Shown in pieces: positions 43,879 to 52,525 of a DNA stretch of 64,000 bases. The stretch lies in NCBI RefSeq assembly GCF_014530035.1, contig NZ_JACVMX010000006.1, forward strand, positions 1-64,000, in the 5' to 3' direction. The notes beneath the pieces are model-generated. The model did no database searches. It was not told where the DNA came from and saw nothing but the letters and a program-made list of their open reading frames with translations. How positions within the stretch are numbered: position 1 is the first letter of the stretch; every line of letters begins with the position of its first letter. The translations under genes were made by a program, and so were the position numbers. Origin of the DNA: Leucobacter sp. cx-328 (GTDB lineage Bacteria > Actinomycetota > Actinomycetes > Actinomycetales > Microbacteriaceae).

Positions 43879-43913
43879 ATGTTTATCGTTATGGCATGCG
43901 TAACGATAAACAT
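43879..43913. promoter_or_regulatory. 13-bp perfect inverted repeat over the start of a membrane-protein gene
   Basis: ATGTTTATCGTTA (43879-43891) and TAACGATAAACAT (43901-43913) are exact complements around a 9-base spacer. The ATG at 43896 lies in that spacer, so the right arm would encode residues 2-6 of the gene at 43896. Probably the operator of the small HTH protein encoded two genes on. Confidence 0.7.
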
Positions 43914-44537
43914 AATGATTCGCCAATTGTTCGGCGCTCACTTTCCACAATGACCATTGGCCGGGTAGGGATGATCTTTGCTTGCGGGGCCGCGGTATTC
44001 GCAGTCAGTGGTCTTGCCAGTACGCTGCAGCAGTTGGCGGGTGGTCGCGTCCACGCAAGTATTCCGCTTCCGTTTGATGAGATCGAACGGATGGGTGCCG
44101 GGTGGGGAAACCAAGTGGACTACTTGGCAAACGGGTATGCAGATGTGGGGGTGACGAACGTGTCAGCAGACTTGGTTGGGCTATTCCGCACCGCGGCGCT
44201 GCTCGAGAATTTGCTCACGATTCTGCTCGCGCTGCTCGCGATCGTCGCGATCATTCTCTTGTTCGTGGGCAAGCTGCGATGGAAGACGCTAGCGGGTCTC
44301 ACCATCACGGCAGGCATGCTCTATGCCGCAGGTTCGTTGTTGGCAGGAAAGGCTCAGAAGTTCGCATCTGAATCGCTGTCGATTGATCTGTATGCGCGAT
44401 CTGGTGACTGGCTGGAGCCAGGATTCCTGTCAGGCCTGAATGCTGTACCAGTGTTCGTCGGTATCGGCATCGCTGTGATTGGATGGTCGATGCGAACGAG
44501 CGGTCGATTCGCACGTGAAGCTGATGGGGTGGTCTAG
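43896..44537 (+). CDS. hypothetical membrane protein (DUF2975-like)
   Basis: The protein has 213 residues with four membrane helices, near 25-42, 103-124, 131-150 and 180-198. The pattern and the directly adjoining small HTH gene recall DUF2975-type membrane proteins, but the similarity is too weak to be sure. The start is either the ATG at 43896 inside a long palindrome, which could give a leaderless message, or the ATG at 43950 (MTIGRVGMIF). Neither has a good ribosome-binding site. The function is unknown, and the pair resembles a membrane sensor or target plus repressor. Confidence 0.65.
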   Translation: MRNDKHNDSPIVRRSLSTMTIGRVGMIFACGAAVFAVSGLASTLQQLAGGRVHASIPLPFDEIERMGAGWGNQVDYLANGYADVGVTNVSADLVGLFRTAALLENLLTILLALLAIVAIILLFVGKLRWKTLAGLTITAGMLYAAGSLLAGKAQKFASESLSIDLYARSGDWLEPGFLSGLNAVPVFVGIGIAVIGWSMRTSGRFAREADGVV

Positions 44538-44777
44538 GTGCCAGAGACACGCATTATTGTTTCCCTGGATGCACGCCTAGCCGAGCGCGGAATGACGCTG
44601 ACAGAACTCTCGAAGCGAGTTGGGGTGTCTGTGGTGAATCTCTCGCTGCTGAAGAATAACCACGCCAAAGCAATACGGTTCTCGACGCTCGAAGCTATTT
44701 GCGAAGCTCTCGAGTGCCAACCCGGTGACCTCTTGTCCTTTCACCGCGAGGTGAGTGGTCACAGCGTAGGCGAATGA
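44538..44777 (+). CDS. small Xre/Cro-type HTH regulator (YozG-like)
   Basis: The protein has 79 residues, almost entirely a Cro/C1-type helix-turn-helix: GMTLTELSKRVGVSVVNLSLLKNNHAKAIRFSTLEAICEALECQPGDLL. It resembles the YozG-like regulators that sit beside small membrane proteins. The GTG start immediately follows the membrane-protein stop with no gap, so the two are coupled. The likely target is the palindrome at the head of its own operon. Confidence 0.9.
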   Translation: MPETRIIVSLDARLAERGMTLTELSKRVGVSVVNLSLLKNNHAKAIRFSTLEAICEALECQPGDLLSFHREVSGHSVGE

Positions 44778-44793
44778 TCGTGCGAGTACACGC

Positions 44794-45930
44794 CTACAGC
44801 AGGTGACCGCCGCCGGTGACGCGCATGCGTTCGACGAGCTTCTTCACGTCTTGCGCGCGTGCTTTCGTGGTGACGAGCAGTACGTCTTGCGTGTCGACGA
44901 CCACGGCATCTTCGACGCCCACGAGAGCGACCAGGCGGTCGCTCTCTGAGACGACAATGCCACTCGATGCGTCAGACAGTACCTGGGCGCCATCGCCGAG
45001 CACGGCGAGATCGCTCCCACTGCCGCGGCCGCGGGTGAGAAGGTTTGCGACGGATGCGAAATCGCCGACGTCGTCCCAGTCGAAGTGTGCGGCGACGCAG
45101 ACCATTTTGCCTGCAGCTGCTGCCGGCTCAGCGACTGTGTAGTCGATTGCGATCTTCTCAAGCGTCGGCCAGAGGCACTCGCGTACAGCGGCGCCCTTTT
45201 TCGTGTCCCATGACGCTGCCATCTCGCGAAGCGCTGCAACGAGTTCAGGGCGTGACTCTGCCATCTGGTCAAGCAGCACGGTTGCGCGGGCGATGAACAT
45301 GCCTGCGTTCCAGAGGTAGTTACCGCGCTCGAGGTACTGTTCTGCACGGGCCTGGTCGGGTTTCTCAACGAACTCGGTCACGCTGTAGACGTCGAATGGC
45401 GCGATGTCGCTCCGAGCGGGGCCGCACGCGATGTACCCGAAGCCCGTCGAGGGGTGGCTTGGATGAATGCCGATGGTAACGATTGAGCCTTGATCTGCAG
45501 CGTGGGCCGCCGTCGCAACCGCGCGGCGGAAGAGCACGTCGCCGCGAATGACATGGTCGGCCGCAAACGAGCCGATGATCGCATCTGGATCACGCAGCTC
45601 AAGAATTGCAGCTGCGAGCCCGACGGCGGCAGAAGAGTCTTTGGGCTCTGACTCCGTAATGAGATTGGAAGAAAGGAGATCGGGAAGCTGCACCTGAACT
45701 GATTCACGGTGAGCATTTCCCGTTACGACCATGATGCGCTCCGCGGGTGCGATAGGGGTCAGTCTGTCCCATGTAGCGCGTAGGAGAGAATCGCCAGAAC
45801 CAGTGAGATCAAGCAGAAACTTCGGTGCATTTGCGCGGGAGAGCGGCCACAGCCGAGAACCGACACCTCCCGCGGGAATCACGCACGTCAGGCGATCAAG
45901 AGCGGGGCTGGTGACAGTCGAATCGGTCAT
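44794..45930 (-). CDS. manC: mannose-1-phosphate guanylyltransferase
   Basis: This enzyme makes GDP-mannose from mannose-1-phosphate and GTP for glycan synthesis. The protein has 378 residues. The nucleotide-binding motif is VIPAGGVGSRLWPLSRANAPKF (about 17-38), the sugar-binding segment is VTEFVEKPDQARAEQYLERGNYLWNAGMFIAR, and IGSFAADHVI lies between. It is the single-domain form without a phosphomannose isomerase fusion. It is convergent with the HTH gene (16-base gap) and divergent from sdhC. Confidence 0.94.
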   Translation of the reverse strand: MTDSTVTSPALDRLTCVIPAGGVGSRLWPLSRANAPKFLLDLTGSGDSLLRATWDRLTPIAPAERIMVVTGNAHRESVQVQLPDLLSSNLITESEPKDSSAAVGLAAAILELRDPDAIIGSFAADHVIRGDVLFRRAVATAAHAADQGSIVTIGIHPSHPSTGFGYIACGPARSDIAPFDVYSVTEFVEKPDQARAEQYLERGNYLWNAGMFIARATVLLDQMAESRPELVAALREMAASWDTKKGAAVRECLWPTLEKIAIDYTVAEPAAAAGKMVCVAAHFDWDDVGDFASVANLLTRGRGSGSDLAVLGDGAQVLSDASSGIVVSESDRLVALVGVEDAVVVDTQDVLLVTTKARAQDVKKLVERMRVTGGGHLL

Positions 45931-46162
45931 GGTTCATAAGCTTACGGGGAACGGTTTCAGGGCGCTGTAGGGAAAACCAGAAGTCTCTGCGACGCGGGCG
46001 ACGCAAACATGGTGTCATAATGGAAGGTAGCGGAACTCTACTTCGATGCCCGCGACCCGTTCGTGTGCCCTGTTGGCGGCGAGCGGATTTCTTGCGTCGA
46101 AGCACCGTTCTCATCTTCAAACGCCGGCGACGTCGGCGCATGCGGAGCTAAGGAGGAAGCTC

Positions 46163-46576
46163 GTGACAGCCCAAACTGCACAGGCCGCGGCGGCGAAGCC
46201 GAAGACGAAAGTCGGCGGCACGCTCTATCGCGGTAACGAAGGAATGTGGTCGTGGGTGTTGCACCGTATCACCGGTGTTGCGATCTTCTTCTTCCTTCTC
46301 GTACACGTGCTTGACACTGCACTCATTCGTGTGAGCCCCGAGGGCTACAACGCGGTGATGAGCGTCTACAAGACCCCGATCATGGGACTTGGCGAGGCAG
46401 CTCTCGTTGCAGCGATCGTGTTCCACGCATACAACGGCATCCGAGTGATCCTCGTCGATTCCTGGAGCAAGGGTCCCAAGTACCAGAAGACTATGTTCTG
46501 GATCGTTATCGCCCTGTGGGCAGTGACGATGGCAGGCTTCCTGCCCCGTCACCTCATGAACGTGTTCGGTCACTAA
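46163..46576 (+). CDS. sdhC: succinate dehydrogenase cytochrome b subunit
   Basis: This is a membrane anchor of complex II, 137 residues with three membrane helices. The conserved SVLHRITG-type motif appears as WVLHRITGVAIFFFLLVHVLD, and the HAYNGIR segment holds a heme-ligand-type histidine. The GTG at 46163 follows AAGGAGGAAG, and the encoded protein starts MTAQTAQAAAAKPK; the longer upstream frame has no support. It is the first gene of sdhCDAB. Confidence 0.93.
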   Translation: MTAQTAQAAAAKPKTKVGGTLYRGNEGMWSWVLHRITGVAIFFFLLVHVLDTALIRVSPEGYNAVMSVYKTPIMGLGEAALVAAIVFHAYNGIRVILVDSWSKGPKYQKTMFWIVIALWAVTMAGFLPRHLMNVFGH

Positions 46577-46593
46577 GGCGAGGAGAAAACACC

Positions 46594-47040
46594 ATGGCTA
46601 TGACTATTGAAGCTCCCCGCTCGCAGAAGCCTGCGAAGAAGAACACGAACTGGGAGAAGTGGGGCTGGATCTACATGCGCGTTTCGGGCGTTCTGCTCGT
46701 CGTGCTCGTGTTCGGTCACCTCGCATCGAACCTCCTCCTCACTGAGGGCGGCGTTCACGCAATCAACTTCGGCTTTGTCGCTGGCAAGCTTGCAAGCCCG
46801 TTCTGGCAGGTCTGGGACACCCTCCTGCTGTGGCTCGCACTCATTCACGGTGGCAACGGCATGCGCACCATTGTGAACGATTACGTCACGCGCCCCGGTG
46901 TCGCAAAGATCCTCAAGGTTCTGCTCTTCATCTCGGTAGCTGTGCTGGTCCTTCTCGGCACGCTCGTGATCTACACGCTGAACCCCTGCCCGGCCGGCAC
47001 CCCCGCCGACCTGCTTCCGTCGTTCTGCCCGGCTGTTTAA
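46594..47040 (+). CDS. sdhD: succinate dehydrogenase hydrophobic anchor subunit
   Basis: The protein has 148 residues and three membrane helices (near 28-48, 68-88 and 110-132). Histidines in VFGHLASNLLL and LIHGGNGMR could serve as heme ligands, as in the family. The ATG at 46594 follows GAGGAGAAAAC and gives the expected N-terminus; an upstream start would overlap sdhC. It pairs with SdhC to anchor SdhAB and hold the quinone site. Confidence 0.93.
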   Translation: MAMTIEAPRSQKPAKKNTNWEKWGWIYMRVSGVLLVVLVFGHLASNLLLTEGGVHAINFGFVAGKLASPFWQVWDTLLLWLALIHGGNGMRTIVNDYVTRPGVAKILKVLLFISVAVLVLLGTLVIYTLNPCPAGTPADLLPSFCPAV

Positions 47041-47087
47041 GCCTGACTCACGACACACAGACGTACTGAAACGAAGTTAGGACTAAC

Positions 47088-48899
47088 GTGACCACCGATA
47101 CCCACGTGGGCGAGGAAGTTACCGTCAAGGACGGCATCACTTATCACCAGTTCGACGTTGTCATCGTCGGCGCTGGTGGCGCAGGTATGCGCGCAGCAAT
47201 CGAGGCTGGCCCCAAGGCTAAGACCGCGGTTATCACCAAGCTTTACCCGACCCGTTCGCACACCGGTGCGGCACAGGGCGGCATGGCAGCAGCTCTCGCA
47301 AACGTTGAGGACGACAACTGGGAGTGGCACACCTTTGACACGGTCAAGGGTGGCGACTACCTCGTCGACCAGGACGCGGCGGAGATCCTCGCCAAGGAAG
47401 CCATCGACGCGGTCATCGACCTCGAGAACATGGGCCTTCCCTTCAACCGTACGGCTGACGGCAAGATCGATCAGCGCCGTTTCGGTGGCCACACCCGTGA
47501 TCACGGCAAGGCAGCAGTTCGTCGTGCATGCTACGCAGCAGACCGCACCGGCCACATGATCCTGCAGACGCTGTTCCAGAACTGCGTCAAGCTCGGCGTG
47601 AACTTCTTCAACGAGTTCTACGTTCTCGACCTGGTCATGACCGGTGAAGGCAAGGACCGCAAGCCCGCTGGCGTCGTGGCATACGAGCTCTCGACTGGTG
47701 CGATTCACGTCTTCCAGGCGAAGTCGATCGTCTTTGCGACCGGCGGTTTCGGCAAGATCTTCAAGACCACCTCGAACGCTCACACCCTCACCGGTGACGG
47801 CGTTGGCATCGTGTGGCGTAAGGGCCTGCCCCTTGAAGACATGGAGTTCTACCAGTTCCACCCGACCGGCCTCGCAGGCCTTGGCATCCTCCTCACGGAG
47901 GGTGCACGTGGTGAGGGCGCGATCCTCCGTAACGCGAGTGGTGAGCGCTTCATGGAGCGTTACGCACCGACCATTAAGGACCTCGCACCCCGTGACATCG
48001 TCGCTCGTTCGATGGTGCAGGAAGTCCTCGACGGCCGTGGCGCTGGCCCCCACGCTGACTACGTGTACCTCGACTGCACCCACCTCGGTGCAGAGGTTCT
48101 CGAGACCAAGCTCCCTGACATCACCGAGTTCGCTCGTACCTACCTGGGCGTTGACCCGGTAGTCGAGCCGGTTCCCGTGTTCCCGACCGCACACTACGCA
48201 ATGGGTGGCATCCCCACCAACGTTGACGCAGAGGTGCTCATGGACAACGACACCGTTGTTCCTGGTCTCTTCGCGGCCGGCGAGTGCGCGTGCGTTTCGG
48301 TGCACGGTGCCAACCGTCTCGGCACCAACTCGCTCCTCGACATCAACGTCTTCGGCAAGCGTTCGGGTAACCGCGCAGCTGATTACGCAAACGAGGCAGA
48401 GTTCGTTGCGCTTCCTGAAGATCCGGCAAAGGAGGTGCGCGAGCTCGTCGAGAGCTTCCGCACCGGCACCGGCACCGAGCGCGTAGCGGATCTCCGCCGC
48501 GAGCTGCAGGAAGCAATGGACCGCGGCGCTCAGGTGTTCCGCACCGAGGAATCGCTGACCGAGGTTCTTGGAGTGATCCACGACCTGCGTCTGCGCTACA
48601 AGAACGTTGGCGTTCAGGACCGTGGCTACCGCTACAACACTGATCTCCTCGAAGCAATCGAGCTGGGCTTCCTGCTCGACCTTGCAGAGGTGCTCACGTA
48701 CACCGCTCGTAACCGTAAGGAGAGCCGTGGCGGTCACATGCGCGACGACTACCCGAAGCGTGATGACGAGAACTACATGCAGCACACCATGGCGTACCTC
48801 TCGGGCGATCCGCACTCGGCTGATCCCGATGACCACATCCGCCTTGACTGGAAGCCAGTCACCTTCACTCGTTATGAGCCCATGGAGAGGAAGTACTAG
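47088..48899 (+). CDS. sdhA: succinate dehydrogenase flavoprotein subunit
   Basis: This is the catalytic FAD subunit, 603 residues, which oxidises succinate to fumarate on the cytoplasmic side. It has the FAD motif [17 protein letters not shown], the covalent flavin histidine in [12 protein letters not shown], the active-site block [27 protein letters not shown], and the HPTG and C-terminal [15 protein letters not shown] regions. The GTG start at 47088 is preceded by the weak site TTAGGA. It is 3 bases ahead of sdhB. Confidence 0.97.
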   Translation: MTTDTHVGEEVTVKDGITYHQFDVVIVGAGGAGMRAAIEAGPKAKTAVITKLYPTRSHTGAAQGGMAAALANVEDDNWEWHTFDTVKGGDYLVDQDAAEILAKEAIDAVIDLENMGLPFNRTADGKIDQRRFGGHTRDHGKAAVRRACYAADRTGHMILQTLFQNCVKLGVNFFNEFYVLDLVMTGEGKDRKPAGVVAYELSTGAIHVFQAKSIVFATGGFGKIFKTTSNAHTLTGDGVGIVWRKGLPLEDMEFYQFHPTGLAGLGILLTEGARGEGAILRNASGERFMERYAPTIKDLAPRDIVARSMVQEVLDGRGAGPHADYVYLDCTHLGAEVLETKLPDITEFARTYLGVDPVVEPVPVFPTAHYAMGGIPTNVDAEVLMDNDTVVPGLFAAGECACVSVHGANRLGTNSLLDINVFGKRSGNRAADYANEAEFVALPEDPAKEVRELVESFRTGTGTERVADLRRELQEAMDRGAQVFRTEESLTEVLGVIHDLRLRYKNVGVQDRGYRYNTDLLEAIELGFLLDLAEVLTYTARNRKESRGGHMRDDYPKRDDENYMQHTMAYLSGDPHSADPDDHIRLDWKPVTFTRYEPMERKY

Positions 48900-48902
48900 G
48901 TC

Positions 48903-49670
48903 ATGAGCACCGCTACCGCAGAGGCCGCAACGACGGCCGCTCCCGACGCGCCTAAGCCTTTCACCGTCACGCTCCTCATCCGCCGCTACCTTCCGGAGCA
49001 GCAGGAAGAGGCGTACTGGGAAGACTTCGATGTCGAGATGTACCCGACTGACCGTATCCTCGATGCGCTCCACAAGATCAAGTGGGACGTTGACGGCACG
49101 CTCAGCTACCGTCGCTCGTGTGCACACGGCATTTGTGGCTCGGACGCTATGCGTATCAACGGCCGCAACCGCCTCGCATGCAAGACCCTGATCAAGGATC
49201 TTGACATTACGAAGCCCATCTACGTTGAGGCAATCAAGGGTCTTCCCCTTGAGAAGGACCTCATCGTTGATATGGAGCCCTTCTTCGCTTCGTACCGTGA
49301 GGTGCAGCCGTTCCTCGTCGCGAACACGACCCCTCCCGAGGGCTCAGAGCGCATCCAGGACATCGCTTCGCGTGAGCGTTTCGACGACACCACCAAGTGC
49401 ATCCTCTGCGCTGCGTGCACCTCGTCGTGCCCCGTCTTCTGGACCGATGGTCAGTACTTCGGCCCCGCAGCGATCGTGAACGCACACCGCTTCATCTTCG
49501 ACTCGCGTGATGACAACGCTCAGGTTCGTCTTGACATCCTCAACGACAAGGAAGGCGTGTGGCGCTGCCGCACGACCTTCAACTGCTCGGAGGCATGCCC
49601 CCGTGGTATCCAGGTCACCAAGGCAATTGCTGAAGTGAAGTCTGCGATCCTCAGCGGCAAGACCAACTAA
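48903..49670 (+). CDS. sdhB: succinate dehydrogenase iron-sulfur subunit
   Basis: The protein has 255 residues and passes electrons from FAD to quinone through three Fe-S clusters. The 2Fe-2S ligands are in SCAHGICGSDAMRINGRNRLAC; the 4Fe-4S and 3Fe-4S ligands are in CILCAACTSSCPV and CSEACPRGI. It is the last gene of sdhCDAB. An inverted repeat 50 bases downstream, within the start of the next gene, may end this transcript. Confidence 0.97.
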   Translation: MSTATAEAATTAAPDAPKPFTVTLLIRRYLPEQQEEAYWEDFDVEMYPTDRILDALHKIKWDVDGTLSYRRSCAHGICGSDAMRINGRNRLACKTLIKDLDITKPIYVEAIKGLPLEKDLIVDMEPFFASYREVQPFLVANTTPPEGSERIQDIASRERFDDTTKCILCAACTSSCPVFWTDGQYFGPAAIVNAHRFIFDSRDDNAQVRLDILNDKEGVWRCRTTFNCSEACPRGIQVTKAIAEVKSAILSGKTN

Positions 49671-49712
49671 TTCAGATAGGTTCGGGCTACGCGCACGAAC
49701 TCTGAGTTCACT

Positions 49713-51185
49713 ATGACGACAGACCCCACCAACCTCCGCCCAGTATTGGCCGAGATTGGTGGGGTCTCGTCGTCCCGTCAGGAGCGTGTGCAGGGCGTGC
49801 AAGCGCTGTGGGCCTGGGTGCAGCATACGCGTCCGTTCAGAGCCTGGTCGCACTTTGTCGACATCGGCGGCGTGGTCATGTCTTCCGGTATGAGTTACCA
49901 GGCGCTATTCGCGGTGTTCTCGGCACTTTGGGTGGGCTTTGGTATCTTCGGTATCTTCCTGCGTGGCCAGACCGAACTCATCGACACCATTGTCGACCAG
50001 ATCAATACGTTCATTCCAGGCCTGGTGGGCGAGGATAACGCGGCGGTTTCACTCAAGAGCTTGACGACCACCCGCATCATCGACTGGACGAGCCTCGCGG
50101 CAGGCGCCTCGCTCCTCTGGATCTCGATCAATTGGTTCACCGGAACCAGACGCTCGGTCCGCATTATTTTTGGCCTCGAAGTGAAGCGCTACCGCAACGC
50201 TGCAATTCTCAAGCTTCGCGACTTCGGCCTCGCGTTCCTGCTTCTCCTCGCGGTGGTGCTTTCGGCGGCTCTCACGGTTCTGAGCAGCAACGTTATGCAC
50301 TGGCTACTCGGCCTTTTCAGCGAACCACACTTTACCTGGTTGTTGACCTGGCTCGGTACGGTGATCCGCTACGCATTGCTGTTCCTGGTGGATGTACTCG
50401 TGCTTGTTGCCATTCACCGTATGTTGGCTGAGATTCGCGTGCCATGGCGACCGCTGTTGTTTGGCTGCGGACTTGGTGGCGCGGCATTGTTGGCGCTCAA
50501 GATCCTTGGCGGCTTGCTTCTCGGCGGTGCAACGAGCAATCCGCTGTTGGCATCGTTTGCGGTGTTCATCGGTTTGCTCCTGTGGTTCAACCTGATTTGT
50601 CGCGTGATTTTGCTCACGTCCTCCTGGATCGCCACAGGCATCCACCCGAGCTATGGCTTGCCGATGCAGTGGGTGCACACACCTACTGAGGAGCCATCGC
50701 GCATCACACATGTGAGCCCGGCAAGTCAGGTGCTTGCGGCCGAGAACCGGAACGCCGGCGGTTACCGGTTTGGTCAGGCTGCGGCGCTCGCCTTTGCAGC
50801 AGTGTCGGGTGATTCTGTCATCGACGACACGCTAGAGCCGACTGAGCACACACTCGAGATTCGCGCAGGGATCACCGGTCGTGTGAACGAATGGGCTGTG
50901 CCAGACCGGGCCTTTATCGGCTCAGGGGACTTGCTCGTCACGGTGTCAGGAAAAGCCAGTGAGCGGATCCCAGGTCTCGTCGACGAAGCAGCTCAAGATC
51001 CGTACGCCGGGTACGTCGCAGAGGAAGCGATCCGCGCATCTGGCACCGGGTATGTCAGCTTCGTGACCCGCGCTGGTGCGAAGGTTGAAGACGGCGATCT
51101 GCTCGCGCGGATCGAGCCCAAACGCCCCCAGCGCACCCTAAAACAGCGGCTTCGGCAAACCGAGCACAAGAGTACGGCAGAATAG
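49713..51185 (+). CDS. YihY/BrkB-family membrane protein with C-terminal extension
   Basis: The protein has 490 residues. The YihY/BrkB core spans about 45-310 with six membrane helices and family features SSGMSYQALFAVFSALWVGFGIF and LLLWFNLICRVILLTSSWIA. The family is often annotated as ribonuclease BN or virulence factor, and its true role is unclear. Beyond it lies a ~170-residue soluble extension. Two segments there, GRVNEWAVPDRAFIGSGDLLVTV and GYVSFVTRAGAKVEDGDLLARIEP, resemble barrel-sandwich hybrid (biotinyl/lipoyl-like) strands without the modified lysine. The ATG at 49713 places an inverted repeat in the first codons; a GTG near 49791 after CAGGAG is an alternative start. Confidence 0.83.
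   Translation: MTTDPTNLRPVLAEIGGVSSSRQERVQGVQALWAWVQHTRPFRAWSHFVDIGGVVMSSGMSYQALFAVFSALWVGFGIFGIFLRGQTELIDTIVDQINTFIPGLVGEDNAAVSLKSLTTTRIIDWTSLAAGASLLWISINWFTGTRRSVRIIFGLEVKRYRNAAILKLRDFGLAFLLLLAVVLSAALTVLSSNVMHWLLGLFSEPHFTWLLTWLGTVIRYALLFLVDVLVLVAIHRMLAEIRVPWRPLLFGCGLGGAALLALKILGGLLLGGATSNPLLASFAVFIGLLLWFNLICRVILLTSSWIATGIHPSYGLPMQWVHTPTEEPSRITHVSPASQVLAAENRNAGGYRFGQAAALAFAAVSGDSVIDDTLEPTEHTLEIRAGITGRVNEWAVPDRAFIGSGDLLVTVSGKASERIPGLVDEAAQDPYAGYVAEEAIRASGTGYVSFVTRAGAKVEDGDLLARIEPKRPQRTLKQRLRQTEHKSTAE
49721..49767 (+). terminator. perfect 12-bp inverted repeat after sdhB
   Basis: AGACCCCACCAA (49721-49732) and TTGGTGGGGTCT (49756-49767) are exact complements around a 23-base loop. The repeat falls 50 bases after the sdhB stop but inside the predicted first codons of the YihY gene. 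No T run follows. Terminator role is plausible, not certain. Confidence 0.5.
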
Positions 51186-51241
51186 TAGCTGTTGGCGCTT
51201 TGGGCGCCGCGTGCGACGTACCTAACCACTGAGAGGCAAAT

Positions 51242-52384
51242 GTGGCGAACGACAGCATTAAGATTGGCGTGATTGGTGGGGGCCAGCTGGCTCGCATGAT
51301 GGTTCCGCCCGCAATTCACCTCGGCCTACGTATCAGCGTCCTCGCTGAAGCTGAAGGCATGAGCGCGGCTCGCGCAGCAGACGCTGTCGGCGATTACCGT
51401 GACCCCGAGACGGTCTACGCGTTTGCGGAGACCGTAGACGTGATCACATTTGATCATGAGCATGTCCCGGGTGAGATCCTCCGTGAACTCGAGGCCCGCG
51501 GCAAGCAGGTACACCCGCGCCCTGACGCGCTGCAGTTTGCACAGGACAAGATTCTGATGCGCGAGAAGCTCGAAGAGCTTGGCGTCCCGGTTCCCTCGTG
51601 GGCAAAGGTCGCTGATGAGGCTGCACTGCAGGCCTTCATCGACGCGCACGGTGGTCGCGCGGTCGTGAAGACCGCTCGCGGCGGCTATGACGGCAAGGGT
51701 GTCCGCGTGGTGAGCGAGGCCGTCGAGGTCCGTGACTGGTTCACTGCGCTTGCAGAGGACGCTCGTGGCGGCTTCCTACTCGTTGAAGAGCTCGTAGATT
51801 TCGTACGCGAGCTGTCGCAGCTCGTGGCACGCCGCCCGAGCGGCGAGATCCGCACCTGGCCCGTCGTTGAGACGATCCAGCGTGACGGCGTATGTGCAGA
51901 GGTGCTTGCACCCGCGCCCGTGCAGCACGCCTCGACGCTCGAGGAAGCCGCTGAGATTGGCCTCAAGGTCGCAGCTGGCACCGGCGTGACTGGAGTGCTT
52001 GCGGTCGAGATGTTTGAGACTCGCGACGGCCGCGTGTTGGTGAACGAGCTCGCGATGCGCCCGCACAACTCAGGCCACTTCTCGATCGAGGGTTCGGTCA
52101 CGAGCCAGTTCGAGAACCACATTCGTGCGGTTGCCGACCTGCCCCTCGGTGACACTTCGATGTCGCTGCCAGCTGCCGTGATGGTCAACTTACTCGGTGG
52201 GCCCGCTGAGGGCACCATGCTCGCGCGTTACCCGCAGGCGCTCGCAGAACATCCCGCGGCAAAGATCCACAGTTATGACAAGCAGTCGCGCCCGGGCCGT
52301 AAGGTCGGCCACGTGACGGTCACTGGCGCGGATCTCGAGACGGTTCGCGCTGCGGCTCTCGCTGCTGCCGACGTCTTCGCGTAG
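51242..52384 (+). CDS. purK: 5-(carboxyamino)imidazole ribonucleotide synthase
   Basis: This ATP-grasp enzyme carboxylates AIR to N5-CAIR in purine synthesis; PurE, encoded 2.5 kb downstream, uses the product. The protein has 380 residues. Motifs are KIGVIGGGQLARMM at the N-terminus, DVITFDHEHVP, the ATP-grasp segment VVKTARGGYDGKGVRVV, and ELAMRPHNSGHFSIEGSVTSQFENHIRAV. The GTG start follows a short GAGG-containing site. Confidence 0.96.
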   Translation: MANDSIKIGVIGGGQLARMMVPPAIHLGLRISVLAEAEGMSAARAADAVGDYRDPETVYAFAETVDVITFDHEHVPGEILRELEARGKQVHPRPDALQFAQDKILMREKLEELGVPVPSWAKVADEAALQAFIDAHGGRAVVKTARGGYDGKGVRVVSEAVEVRDWFTALAEDARGGFLLVEELVDFVRELSQLVARRPSGEIRTWPVVETIQRDGVCAEVLAPAPVQHASTLEEAAEIGLKVAAGTGVTGVLAVEMFETRDGRVLVNELAMRPHNSGHFSIEGSVTSQFENHIRAVADLPLGDTSMSLPAAVMVNLLGGPAEGTMLARYPQALAEHPAAKIHSYDKQSRPGRKVGHVTVTGADLETVRAAALAAADVFA

Positions 52385-52418
52385 GCGACTCGGCTCCCCG
52401 CGAACGCTTCACACTAGC

Positions 52419-52511
52419 CAACCCCACGAGACAAGGGTTCTCTGCGAGATCAGGCCTTTCATGCGCAAGCAGCGCGGCCGTTCGCGGGAAACTCATTGTT
52501 TCGTGGGGTTG
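52419..52511. terminator. long imperfect inverted repeat between purK and the hydrolase gene
   Basis: A 16-base arm (52419-52434, CAACCCCACGAGACAA) and its complement (52496-52511) differ at one position and enclose 61 bases with inner GGCC- and CGCGG-type pairings. It lies between convergent genes and probably forms a terminator with an unusually large head. Confidence 0.65.
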
Positions 52512-52525
52512 TGTGCTGACTGGGG

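Noticed and set aside
47037-49127. 696-residue open frame antisense to sdhA
   Set aside because: It is an exact antisense shadow of sdhA/sdhC-D ends, Val/Cys/His-rich with no recognisable domain; long antisense frames are expected with this codon bias.
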